From: Sanguinoderma infundibulare
Lineage: Eukaryota; Basidiomycota; Agaricomycetes; Polyporales; Polyporaceae
Length of the DNA: 64,000 nucleotides
Direction of reading: 5' to 3'
Assembly (NCBI GenBank): GCA_032821775.1
Contig: JAVLRN010000002.1
Coordinates: 62,001 to 126,000, forward strand
A program made the translations under genes and the position numbers. Below, piece after piece: positions 11,201 to 21,189 of this stretch (position 1 is the first letter of the stretch; every line of letters starts with the position of its first letter). The notes below the pieces were generated by a model. It was given only the letters and a program-made list of their open reading frames with translations. It was not told the origin of the DNA and searched no databases.

Positions 11201-12234
11201 TGCCAATGCCCCGAAGAAGAAACGGAGGAACAACACGCGTGCACAGAAGGCCCTGAACGCGTTCGTCATGGAGCTCGCGGAGTCCAGCATTCTACTCCCT
11301 TCATCGTACCACAGTAAGATTCGCGAGCACCCCGCCATGAAGCAAGCGGTTGTCACAGAGCTCGCCCTGCGCGAAGGCCAGGCCGACGAGGCGCTGGAGG
11401 AACTTCGCCTTCATATCTCGACGTACGAAGCTCTCGAAAAGCGGCGGAAGCAAGGCTCAGGGGTTAAGCACAACACTGCGATGGACGGAAGGCTAGCCAA
11501 GAAGGTCGCGGCGCAGCACCGCGCCAGGGATCGGTACCGCGCGGTGCGCCACGTCATGCTCATCCTCGGCATGCCTAAGGGCCACAAGAAGTTCCAAGAG
11601 TTGCAGGAGGGGGACTTGAGGGCGTTCACCCTCCTCGTCATCGAGCAGAGGCTCAGCGACAGTTATAAACTGCCGTCTTGGATCTGGGGAGATTTCTCAT
11701 TCGTCAACAAGGTGAAACAGGGCCAGATGCGCACGTTCCTCGAAGCCAGTGAGTGAACCCTGTCGTCCGCGCGTGCGACGTGAACTGACTCCCGCGTAGG
11801 CATGCGCGTCCATTGGTTTAGGCACAACGCGCTGGTGCAACGTTGGACGGAAGAAGCGAAGACTCGTCGGGAAGAAATATTCCGGAGCGCGGAGTTTTTC
11901 CTCGACAGGCAGGGAGATTGGACGAAGCGCGCGGGGGACCGTGAGGAGCAGGGACGGGCCGGGGCTGCAGCTTACGCGCGAAGGTGGGTTCTATACGTTG
12001 AGCTTGTGGGCGCGCACTGATCCTGCATTGGGTAGGCAAGCTTTCCGTTGGGAGAGGCTGTTGAAGAAGGTGCAGGGTGTCCGGCCATACGCCGCCTGCG
12101 TGGAGCAGGTAAGTCCGCGTGGTGGTGGGTACAGCATGCAAGTTAATGACATTCATATCAGAATGATGGTCTCTAGCGTAGCTTTGTACGCCCGTCTTGC
12201 TTACATGACTTGTTTGAGATCGCATATGGTTTGA
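8293..12234 (+). CDS. KDZ-superfamily transposase with CxC2 cysteine-cluster domain
   Basis: Eleven exons join in phase: 8293..8637, 8690..9316, 9369..9550, 9604..9769, 9828..9961, 10017..10435, 10487..10703, 10763..10867, 10919..11748, 11800..11983, 12036..12234, giving 1135 residues. Residues 150-300 match the CxC2 zinc-binding domain found on KDZ transposases (CPTC, LFRCKDC, CVECLYRCHSERPF, FCACQ, and WPATWEKPMTATT). The KDZ core follows: LAILCPACPQPGHN near residue 370, then the acidic triad I assign as Asp395 (SIDGNF), Asp511 (GSYDIHCQ) and Glu584 (GEPCERLWG). The C-terminus is a long helical, charged region, as in the family. The enzyme would cut and join element ends in the nucleus. 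No stop or frameshift is present, so it may be active. The exon 7 donor (GTGCCC) is weak, and the last exon could be further spliced. Confidence 0.85.
8690..9316 (+). mobile_element. CxC2 domain exon of the KDZ element (marker of a DNA transposon)
   Basis: This exon alone diagnoses a Kyakuja-Dileera-Zisupton class DNA transposon. Cysteine pairs and a His are spaced as in the CxC2 cluster, followed by the conserved GHVGKRCK, IIHEHGIMKLP and FHSLNLNGQVNVHDY blocks. I could not define the terminal inverted repeats or target duplication by eye, so the element boundaries are open. The minimum extent is the transposase gene. Confidence 0.8.
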
Positions 12235-13600
12235 GATGGACATTTGGCAGTGGTCATGCAGTAAGGATGAGGATGCGGTGAGGAGAGTGGTTTAGGCGTG
12301 AGCTCCGTGGTTGTGCATCGCCGAAGGGCCTGACTGCAGAGGAGGTAAGCATACCGTTTCTGGCGCGTCGAGGGACGTATGATCATGTGTTGACGACGAC
12401 AGAGGCAGGTGAAACAGACAGGCCTCGGGAGTTACAGGCCGTTGCACATGCCGTCAGCCCGAGTTCATGCAGGGTTGGAGCAAGCCGAGGAAGGAGATGG
12501 TGCTGGAGTTTGACGTCAACGCGAACGAGGTAATCGATGTTACTGGTTAACGCGCCCGGCGGTTTACTGCACACAAAACGTCTAGATTGAATATAAACAG
12601 CACGAACTTTGGACAATTCATGTCGTGATGATGTCATGCCAACTGGAGGGAAATATGAGGTGGGAATGACGCAATCGGTAATGAACGGTGATGGGCATGG
12701 CTGATGGGTGCCTAGGGACAATCGCGGGAAGTCGCCAGTTAAGTTAGGCCTATTTTCCAGTGATGAGTGGGCGTTGATGACATGTCGAGCTTCAGAAATT
12801 CGGCGAAGGCCCGAAGGACACTGGAGTACATTACTCGGCAAAGCGACAGTCTGCGCGGGTCGACAAGATGCAGAACACTGTGTTCGTTATGAAACGCTCC
12901 GATGGGGACGGGGACGAGCTGGCAGCGATCTTCCTGGTCAACATCAACTCCACTTGGGCCCTCCTCATGGACGCGAGGGCACGTGGCGATATGTTGACCA
13001 GGAAGGTCACATAGTTGGGCCGGTTCCGCACGCAACATCGGTTCACAGGAGCGCATCATTACTGGACAATCTAACCAGGCCGTCCCTCCGCTCTCGTCAG
13101 GAGTGACACGCTCGAGCTTCATGACGAGCACCTCGGGTACGCCGAGCCTCTGCAACTTCGTCTCGCAGTCCATGTCCGCGATCGACACGCGCTTTGTTCA
13201 GATCGCATCGGAGCTACTGCACAACTACCAAATAGACATCTGGAGGGGGAAAGGCAGCGAGCAGCTCGAAATGCTGGAGATGGCGTTCTACCTGTACAAG
13301 ACTGGATGCTACGAAGACCAGTTCACGCACGCGAGCCCGGAGCAGCGCGAGCGCGGGCGTTGGTGAGTGCACCCACGCGAACGTCAACTATACCTCACTG
13401 ACAACCACTGTCACAATGCGCGCCCGTAGGTACTTCCATGGCCCTCCTTCGTCCCAGATCGAGGATGGATGACGGCACCCAGACTGGCCTCTTGTTGGCG
13501 GAGGAGGAAGAGCGAGGTTGCGATCAGTCATGAGCATTGCGGGGTCGATCACCGAAGTGCGGGGTCGTTCATGGATCGGCATGTGATGTCACCCTGAACA
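12235..13600. other. gene-poor stretch with one unassigned open frame
   Basis: Behind the transposase gene most frames are broken. The only stretch with protein-like composition is 13103-13366 (plus), which reads SAIDTRFVQIASELLHNYQ and then LEMLEMAFYLYKTGCYEDQF and ends near a GTGAGT donor. It looks like one exon of a lost or unrecognised gene. I cannot connect it to the debranching-enzyme relic that follows. Confidence 0.35.
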
Positions 13601-13649
13601 CCGGACCGAGATGGTGTACTGGTGGTGACCACGGAGATCGAGCCCTTCC

Positions 13650-15640
13650 ATCTACCCGAAGCTTCGCAACCTCGTCCAGGAGAAGAGGAGTTACCAGGTT
13701 ACGCATGTCGGAAAGAACAGCCGGATCGCGAAGGCGAAACGTATTCTGAACGCGATCCACACCGAGTTCGCTTTGGGTGAGTATGAAGAGGGTGACGTTC
13801 ACCAGGAGAACGAAGTGAGTCCGGCTTTCCTTAATATGGGACACACCCTAACAACGCTTTGCAGTACGTCGTGCTTTCGCGTGTGCAGCCGCACACGCAA
13901 AAGGGGGACCTCTTTGTTGCCCACTGCACCTTCCAGAAAGGCTCGAAAAATCGGGGATTCAGTGAGTGTTATCGGCAGCCAATCTCCTGCAAACGTACCC
14001 TGACATCCGATCTACGAAGTGACCCCTATCAAGCTCCGCAGCACCAAGGCTCGGCTATTGTACAGCGCACGCTTTGACTTCTCGTCGTACGAAGACGCCT
14101 CGGATAGTGCTACCCTGCGAGGAATGTCCGGCAAGCTCGTGGGCGTGCTCGACTTCGTCGTGCCGCAAAACCATGATTCCGAAGGCCCGTATGCGGAGAT
14201 CGTGGTCCCGGAGTGCTTCCCGCCTAGGAGTATCATGCTCTTCGAGATGCAACTGCAGGGCCTGGACAGCGATCTCGACAAATTCTGCTCGTCGGGCGTG
14301 GAGGAGGCCTTTGGCGACCTCGACCTCGTCGACCTCAACGCCGTACTCTTCCGCACGGAAGGAGGGGAACATGATGCGACCGGGGGTGAGATTGGGGCAT
14401 ACAACGTTTCTGGTCTCGGCAACTTGGTGGTCTGTGGCCTCGAGGGATGGATGCACCCGCTCCGCGACATCATGCGCTACAACGACCTCGGGCACCCGCT
14501 GTGCGGACACCTTCGAGAAGGAGCGTGGGTGTTCGACTACGTGCACAACCGTCTGTCCAGGTATGTTGTATATAGGTTCTTTCATGCATGAATACACTGA
14601 CAGTCTTTTACAGACAGACAGATGTTTTGCCGAACCTGGCAAAGATGGGGAAATGGTTCAAGGAACGCTCTGACCGCATCAAGGACTGTTGGGGCGGGGA
14701 CGTGTTCATTTCGCTCCGCGGTCTCTTCCTCACGACGGGCAACTTCAAGGGCGCGAAAGTGCGCATCCTCGCGTTCGCGTCCGTGCTCAAGCACGGCCTC
14801 ATCCCGAACCTCCTTGACTCGCTGTGGACCCCGCGGTACAACTCTTGCGACTGGCCCTGGTGGATGCTGCAGAAGAACCAGGACTACGCCACTCTCGCGC
14901 CCGACGGGCTGTCGATCGCCTCCGACTCCGTCAAGCGTCGCTTCCCGAGGAACGACACGCGTGCGTACGCGTCCTGGAGCACGATCGCGGAGATCGTGCA
15001 GGAGATCCTCCAGCGGCACGCGGCCGGGATATCGTTCCAGGAGTACAAGGGGGGCCTGAACCTGGACGGACAGACGGGGAACGAGGGGTTCAACATCGAC
15101 ATCAAGGTCGACTGGACGACGGGCTGCTCCTGGGCCGGAATCGGTTCAACTGCGGGACGTGGATGGACAAGATGGGGGAGTCGGGGCGGCCGGGGAACAA
15201 GCGCGCGCGATGGGGCGCCGGTCGAGATTACGGGCCTGCTGAAGAGCACGCTGAGGTGGCTGAGCGAGCTGTCGGCGGCGGGGAAGTTCCCGTTTAAGGG
15301 CGTAGAGGTCAACAGTGAGTGTGTGGTTGATGAGTTTCAGAGCGACGGTAGCTGATGCGTAGCACACAGTCAACGGGCAGAAGCGGTTTGTAAAATCAAT
15401 TCGCAGATGGGCAACAGCAAGGCGATCTACAAGGAGGTGTAAGGTACTCCTACTGAGCGTAGGTGGGCAGACTACCAGTTCCGCCCGAACTTCCCGATCG
15501 TGATGACCGTCGCGCCCGAGTTGTTCGACCCCCAACACGCCCTGGGCGCACTCAAGCTTACCGACCAGGTTCTGCGCGGGGCCTTTGGGCATGAAAACGC
15601 TCGACGATGTGGCCCTCGAGTACTGTCGTGACGACGACAC
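13650..15640 (+). pseudogene. glycogen debranching enzyme (C-terminal half) relic
   Basis: Fragments in order match fungal glycogen debranching enzyme, the bifunctional 4-alpha-glucanotransferase / amylo-1,6-glucosidase of glycogen breakdown in the cytosol. They are YPKLRNLVQEKRSYQV (13.65 kb), then KGSKNRGF and KLRSTKARLLYSA (14.02 kb), GAYNVSGLGNLVVCGLEGW, RYNDLGHPLCGHLREG, VFISLRGLFLTTGNFKGA (14.70 kb), LKHGLIPNLLDSLWTPRYN, GFNIDIKVDW, GLLKSTLRWLSEL, and DYQFRPNFPIVMTVAPELF (15.47 kb). Old introns survive (for example 13816-13863, 14560-14612). Damage is clear. About 100 residues are missing between WFKERSDRIK and the block that should read CWGRD (here CWGGD), the stretch RNRFNCGTWMDKMGES lies in another frame near 15.15 kb, and stops precede the last block. 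The N-terminal glucanotransferase half is absent. It is a decayed duplicate, not a working gene. Confidence 0.85.
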
Positions 15641-16653
15641 CGCGAACGAAGGGATGGACATGTGCGGCGAAATGAGCGCAAGACGGTGAGCTTGGCCGGG
15701 ACGGGGAAGGTGGTGGTTGCGCGTGGGGAAAGAAGAGATTCGGGTGAACTGCTCGGGCCAGGACGATGCCGCGTTTGACGGGATGCGATGCTGATCGATT
15801 GTGGGGTAGGGATCTCGATAATTCACGATCGGCAGGACGAGGTGGGTGATGTAGTGATGGGGACGCGATCGCGTGTTGGATGGCGGGGTATATTCGATCG
15901 GAATGTGATCGAGCGAGCGCGGGGTACAATGGATATCTGAAGCTCACCTTGGGGTGTGGCAGACAAACTGTTATACGCCTGGGTACTCCCTTCGCACCGG
16001 GGGTGCGAACGCTGATACTTTCCAGGCAGGGACGAGCGGCGTGATCGAGCAGCTGAGGAAGACGAGCGAACTCGGGCGACGGTGGCCTGGGACGACGGTT
16101 TGGTTGAGAGCGATGGTTTTGTGGTCCACAAGCGAGTACTACATCAGTGCGGTTTTCTTCTGCAGTCTCATTCGCGAGTTTCGCGAGGGAGACAAGACTG
16201 GTGGGACAAGCGGCGACATGGGGGAGGTTCTATGAGGAAGAGGAGGTAAAACGACTTACATCCTGTGGAGAGCAAACTCCTAACGTGCATCCACAGATGC
16301 ATCCACCCAACAAGGACCCGTCCGTCGAGTGCATCCGTCGAAGGAGTGACTGGTCGTCGGACTAGTATGACCACTGACACCTGTGGACGAGCGCGACGAC
16401 CTTGATGGGCAACGAGACGCCCCATGTGGATTTTGAAGGTGGGAAGGAATGAATGCACGGGAGGCCGGAGGCCCGAGCGTGCAATGCGCGAGTGAGGGAT
16501 ATGGTGAGTGCGTCGATGCTGGGAGCGTGTGAAACGGTGGCCGGGAGCGCATTACTGGCTTCCTCGCAATTCGTGTCGCTGCGGGCCCGTCTTTCTGCTC
16601 TGAACCGCCAACCTGCACAATCTCCGAGCTCTTTGATTGTACCCAATCGCATC
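15641..16653. other. spacer without recognised genes
   Basis: The debranching-enzyme similarity stops near 15.64 kb. Beyond it no frame shows sustained protein-like composition. The sequence is GC-rich with scattered G runs. Confidence 0.45.
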
Positions 16654-17174
16654 ATGTTCGTCCCGCGTAACCACTACAAAGTGAGAAATACCACTATCCG
16701 ATTGCTGGACCGTGCGCGCTAAACGAGAACAGGTTCTGGCGTCGATTCTCAACGACGCCAGTAAAACACGGCACAAGTTCACGTTCGAGGACTTCAAGGA
16801 GGTAGGCGGAGGCGACGGAGAGGTGGATTGAGTTCTGATCGACTGCCAATAGGCCGCGTTCTACCTCGGTTTCGGGATCAAAGCAAAGTCGAACGAGCTG
16901 CTCCCTCCGAGCAAGTTTGGAGGGAACAAGTTCCAGTTCATCAAGGTACGTTCTAGCGACGAGATGTAGAGGCTTTACTGAGATAGCATAGCCCGGCGCA
17001 AAGCTCAACAAGTTCGTCAGCAAGGAAACACAAGACGAGTACGTACTTCGAACGCTATTCATTGTGCTTATACTGAGCTCTCCATGCAGATGGAAGCTTG
17101 TGCTCAATCGAATGTACGGCTGGACGGCCGATACGTTCGAAACGACGTCGGATGACAGCGACCTGTCTGAATAG
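16654..17174 (+). CDS. small 106-residue protein, five exons
   Basis: Exons 16654..16680, 16733..16801, 16853..16945, 16992..17038 and 17090..17174 join with perfect phase (107 codons including stop) across four 46-52 nt introns. This makes a real gene likely despite its size. The product starts MFVPRNHYKVLASILND and contains FEDFKEAAFYLGFGIKAKSN, FGGNKFQFIKPGAK and LNRMYGWTADTF, ending in an acidic tail. The order of a helix ending in LGF, a Gly-containing turn and a final YGW..DTF block reminds me of a small HicA-like domain seen in some basidiomycete proteins. That is an impression, not an assignment. The true 5' end could lie further upstream, because the frame is open to about 16453. Confidence 0.55.
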
Positions 17175-18130
17175 GTGATGAATAGTGCGTTCTTAGTTGT
17201 TTGATCTCTCTCTATACTAATGGTGGAGTGCAGGGTTGTGTGGCACGGCGGCAAATTGGCTGGGAGTGGTCATAGCGTTGAAGGGTGTCTCGTATGATAC
17301 GTATCTCGATCTGTCTGATGGGGCGCACATGTGGATGGTCGGCCGTTGGATTGGTACCTCGATTCGGCGACGACTCGTCCTTGGCAACCGTCGTTCCCAT
17401 GTGTTCGTGATTGCTGATCTATCAGTGAAAATACAGATATATTGACTGATAGCACATGACACTGGTTGGCTGTGGGGCAGTGCGCGTCGCTCGTGCGGTC
17501 TCCCGCGTCCCGTCTCTCGTGCCCCGTTCGCCCGCCCCCATTGTCTGGAGTCCCATCTCCGGGTCCCCGTCGCTCGCCCGTCGCCTGTCGTCGTGAGTTT
17601 CTGCGCTCGCATTTGGTGTCTGAAGGCGGCGCCTGTGGCGCAGCCGGTGATCGGTGTGCGACGGTTGCGCTCACGCTCTTGGTAACGTTCAGCCGTCCCA
17701 CTCGCTTGCCGATGGTCGGGCTCGGCTTCCCACTAGAATGCGTGGCTCACGCAGCCGTCCCGCTCGTTTTCCGACGGCCGTCTCGAGCGGCCCCTCGTCC
17801 TCCTAGCCGTCCCGCCCACTTCCCAATTAATCACCGCCTCCGGTTCGGGAGGCGGGTGCGCTCAACTTCCAGCCGGCCTCGTCACCTCCAGTCGTCCCAC
17901 TCGATTCCCGACGGCGGTCTGTCACGTCCTGCTGGTCCCGCCGCGTTCTGTGCCTACGCGAAACAGGAGCGGGGGGGGGCGCGCCGAACACGACACGACG
18001 ACGCCGACGACGACGACGACGACGACGACGCCGACGACGACGCGGATGACGACGAGTGTCGCGGCGGTGGAGGCCACAGGGGAGCGCCGGACACGACGAG
18101 CGCGAAGAGGAACCTGGGCCGAGGTGGGTC
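17175..18130. other. low-complexity GC-rich stretch with degenerate repeats
   Basis: There is no gene I trust. A motif of the form AGCCGTCCCGCTCG followed by a TTCCGACGG-like end recurs in degenerate form at about 17692, 17754, 17805 and 17891. A (GAC)n-type run follows at 17998-18057. The long open plus-strand frames here are arginine/proline-rich and driven by composition. Confidence 0.55.
17994..18057. repeat. GAC trinucleotide microsatellite
   Basis: An interrupted GAC run of about 60 bp. In one plus-strand frame it would encode poly-Asp, but no credible gene surrounds it. Confidence 0.85.
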
Positions 18131-18135
18131 AGTCA

Positions 18136-18173
18136 ACTTGCAAGTCCTCGCACGGAGGGACGTACTTGCAAGT
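18136..18173. repeat. pair of palindromic 10-mers ACTTGCAAGT
   Basis: Copies lie at 18136-18145 and 18164-18173, with start points 28 bp apart. The spacer holds a short inverted motif (CCTC ... GAGG). Confidence 0.8.
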
Positions 18174-18224
18174 TTGCGGCCCGAGGATGGCTATGTATCG
18201 CCTAAACTTTGACTCTATGTCAAG

Positions 18225-18313
18225 CGGTGATAGTCTAGTGGATAAGGTGATCAGTGATTAGCTGTAGGGACCGTATGCCGGGGGTTCGAGCCCGAGGGGA
18301 ACCTCTTTTTTTT
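18225..18313 (+). ncRNA. tRNA-like polymerase III element, probably a SINE head or tRNA relic
   Basis: A box A-like TAGTCTAGTGG (18231-18241) and a perfect box B core GGTTCGAGCCC (18283-18293) are followed by a T run (18305-18313) that could end polymerase III transcription. A proper cloverleaf does not fold: the T stem has only two good pairs and no acceptor stem pairs across the ends. It is therefore not a working tRNA. It is bracketed by two pairs of ACTTGCAAGT palindromes. Confidence 0.35.
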
Positions 18314-18477
18314 GGAAGCGCTTACCGACTTTTTTGTGCTCGTGATGGTCGCCGGTGAGGCTGACCGACGAGCAGGAGGCGTGGCAATGGTGGGGACGTC
18401 AACGAGGACGGTAGAGGCCGCTATGGGGGTGAGACGAGGTGAGAATGTGGCTGTGTTTTTCGGCGTCTATCCCGGGG

Positions 18478-18520
18478 ACTTGCAAGTGGGAGACGCCTAA
18501 TAGGCGTCGAACTTGCAAGT
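18478..18520. repeat. second palindrome pair flanking a hairpin
   Basis: ACTTGCAAGT occurs at 18478-18487 and 18511-18520, 33 bp apart. Between them lies GACGCCTAATAGGCGTC, an inverted repeat with 8-bp arms and a single-base loop. Confidence 0.8.
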
Positions 18521-18926
18521 GTCGTTGTATACTCTACCGCAAAGCGACAAGCGTCAAGCTCGACATCCATGCGACGTGGGCGCTCTCCAGGATCTCCTTT
18601 GTGGTGTCACGGATAAGCTTGCGAGGAGCGCAACTGCAGGTGCTCACTAAGACCGGCCAGCATCGTTCCGGACTGGAAAGCGAGCCTCGGGGAGGCGAGA
18701 TGTGAAGCCGGGTGCAAGCGGCAGTAAGAGATGGCCGTTGAGAGATGACGGGGGCGTAGTCGTCCTTGGGTGGTTCGGTGCAGGGACGTACTGTAGTTGC
18801 AACTGCCAGTGGGTCCTGGGGATCCGGGATGGGCCAGCGCTGGAGGCCGTGGTTTCACATGCATCCTTTCACATGCGTCCTTGCCTCTTGTTCGCATGCC
18901 TTCTATATATAAGCTCGTAAGTACTC

Positions 18927-19223
18927 ATGATCAATTCACTCTCTTCGCGCTCGCGTCCGACGCACCTCTTCCGTCAGTCCACCACCGAACGCGTCGCTCT
19001 TTATGATCATCTCGGCTCTCAAGCCATCGAAACCCTCCACCGCATCCTCCTCCACTCCCTCCTCCACGAGCCCGCACCCGTCGTCCGCCGCAAAACGGTC
19101 GACACCGTCACAGTGACGACCTCTCGAACAACGCTTCCAAACACGGCAACCCATGGAATGCCCTACGCTCGCAAGTCTTGGCCATGGCAGACAGTCCGGA
19201 CGTCCTCACCCCCTCCATAAGGA
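18927..19223 (+). pseudogene. karyopherin/importin-beta (importin-5/Kap121 type) fragment
   Basis: One frame reads QAIETLHRILLHSLLHEPAP and VVRRKTVDTVT. After a frame change near 19115 it continues as NPWNALRSQVLAMADSPDVL. This is the HEAT-repeat pattern I associate with the N-terminal part of importin-5/Kap121 family nuclear import receptors (a helix ending near VRRKTVDTV, then WNAL..QVLAMA). Only about 90 residues remain, with a frameshift, and no downstream HEAT repeats follow, so this is a truncated relic. A TATATATAAG string about 25 bp upstream may be chance. The assignment rests on remembered family patterns and needs a database comparison. Confidence 0.5.
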
Positions 19224-19234
19224 CCTCCAGGACC

Positions 19235-19705
19235 CAGCAGGCCTAACGGGTGACGCGAAAGAGCCTGCCCTAAATTTGGTCATCAAGCGCGCGTTATCGC
19301 GCCTAAAACTGTCCCCAGGAGGCACCGAGAGAGATAGAGCGAGAACGAAAGATTCTTGCCCAAGGTTTAGATCATAATTATCACGGTACTCACCTCAGGC
19401 TGGTGCGTTATCCGCCAGTACACATCCTGCCGACTATGTCCGCGGATACACAGACGAACGGATTGCATCCACGGTTTATGGATGCGACCCCCATATATAG
19501 CTCTCCATGCCCTACCCACTTGGTACGTGTTCCTACTCGATCTAATGAAATCTGTCCTCATCCCGTGGGCCGTACACTCAGGTGAAAGATCCATCCCGAC
19601 GATCACACTCAGGTGCGCGCGGCGTTCGTCGACGTCCTTCGCGCACCGGTAGACACTCCAGGGGCACGACAACACGCAGAGCGCGGAATTCGATATATAT
19701 CCGAC
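19235..19705 (+). repeat. dispersed repeat, inverted copy at 40.19-40.66 kb
   Basis: The sequence from the GAGCCTGCCCTAAA block (19260) through CCCTACCCACTTGGT (19510) to the end near 19705 reappears reverse-complemented at about 40185-40660 with many substitutions and small gaps. It carries no intact gene. Its two copies lie just outside the arms of the large inverted duplication. Confidence 0.75.
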
Positions 19706-20396
19706 AGACGGAAGTGAGGGGAGGCTCGGGCGGTTGCAGGATACAGTTCGCGCGCGCGACTCCTTGCCGTCTCGACCGTTTCAGCTTTAAGTTACACCGT
19801 ACTTGATTGCGTGTGAAGGACCAGTGAGTGCTTCACTCAACGTTGGTGACCTGATGGTGGATGTTGTCTTTCCTTGCTCGATCTGCCGCGGTCAGCTTGC
19901 CGCTTGGCCGAGTTCCTCGCATCGCGCGACAGCCGCCTCGAGATAGGGTGCTGGAGTCAATCGAAAGTTGACCACCATGCATACTCTAGGTTGTACATGG
20001 ACCTGCAACACGCCGAGTTTCTCCTGTACGCGCGCCGCCACCCCGAAGGAGCTCTATGTTGATCGGGTTCTGGGATGCCCTCGTTAGCACCCGCCTAGCT
20101 CATCCCCAATCTTCCCCGCCGTCGTGCTTCCCCTCATATCGTCCTGGTCTCTGGCCGCCCTCTCTCTGATAACCTCGGTCCTGCGCGCTGAAGACGCTCT
20201 GGAGTACATTTGGACACTATCCTCGTCTCCTGATCTGGCGCACCTCTGCAAGCTCGACCTCGCTGCCCAGTTCTACAGTCTACTTCGGCCAGTTCGATGA
20301 CGATGCAGACGAGCCTTTCAGAGCCATCAGGCTTGCAGACGCCCTCTCCCGTTTGAAGCATCCTCAGACGCTTCAATATATCTCGCTCGTGGTCGG

Positions 20397-20990
20397 TTGA
20401 CGACCTCCGTCGTCGCAACTGTCATCGTCGACGACAACGATCTCGCGATCATCGCGTCTACCTGCCTGGCCCTGGCGCGCCTCCGCATCGGGCATTGGTC
20501 CGGCTACAAAGTGCACGACTGGTACGGAGCTGACCGTGGCCGCCCCTCTCTCAGCGCCGTCGTTACCCTCGCCCGACGCCATCGCAAACTGAGGACCGTC
20601 AAGATCGAGTTCCAGGGCGTCGGCGAGAACGAGCTGCGGCGGAAAGAGGCCCGTCCGTGCTTCTCCGAGTCCGCAGGCGGAGCTTCGCGCGATCATCTTC
20701 AACCCTTGCTCGGACTTTTGCTCGAGACTGCGGTTGGCTGGTCCTTTCCTGTCGGCGGCGGCGTTGGAAAAGCTCTTCCCGAACCTTGTTGGCGGCTGAA
20801 GCTTGCTTGTAGATGTCCGCGCGCGCAAGACCCGCCTGACTCAGATGAGGAGAGCGATGAGCGACCCGGGACGCCTGATTCGTGCGACGCTGACACAGAG
20901 CCGTCGCGGGCTGTCATCATGGCGATCGCAGATCATCAAGCACAGCGCCAGGATGCGCAGGAGGGAGATGTCTACATTAGCGATCTATAG
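20397..20990 (+). pseudogene. F-box/LRR-like gene X, C-terminal remnant
   Basis: The frame reads IIASTCLALARLRIGHWSGY, LAIIAS and LARRHRKLRTVKIEFQGVG, which is LRR-like. It ends in VIMAIADHQAQRQDAQEGD like the other F-box genes of this window. The F-box start is missing, upstream sequence (19.9-20.4 kb) is in broken frames, and a middle part seems lost around 20.8 kb. Its partner X' on the right arm ends VIMAIADHQAQPQHAHEGN. I read it as a decayed copy. Confidence 0.55.
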
Positions 20991-21189
20991 ATCAGTATAG
21001 GATACTTTAACCTACTTCAACGCACTTAGGGAGTTGCTGAAGTGACGTCATCGGCTTGCGAGCGCCAGTTACAATGAAATCGCAAGATGAGCGTGGCAAA
21101 GTGAGTCGGGACTCGGCGGATTGCCGTCATCCGAGTCACGGCCGTTTCTGCCCCGCCATCTCGACCGTCATCTGGCCACCACCACCAAG

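Noticed and set aside
14055..14642. Antisense 195-codon frame over the debranching-enzyme relic
   Set aside because: The opposite strand clearly carries the recognisable enzyme blocks. This frame is a shadow.
1..17200. TET/JBP-type dioxygenase, expected as a possible KDZ companion
   Set aside because: I looked for the His-x-Asp ... His ... Arg pattern in the genes around the transposase and found no convincing candidate.
17466..18212. 248-codon plus-strand frame with a poly-Asp run
   Set aside because: Composition is driven by GC-rich degenerate repeats and the GAC microsatellite. There is no splice logic and no domain.
18225..18300. Functional tRNA gene
   Set aside because: Box A and B are present, but the T stem and acceptor stem do not pair. 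Kept only as a tRNA-like element.
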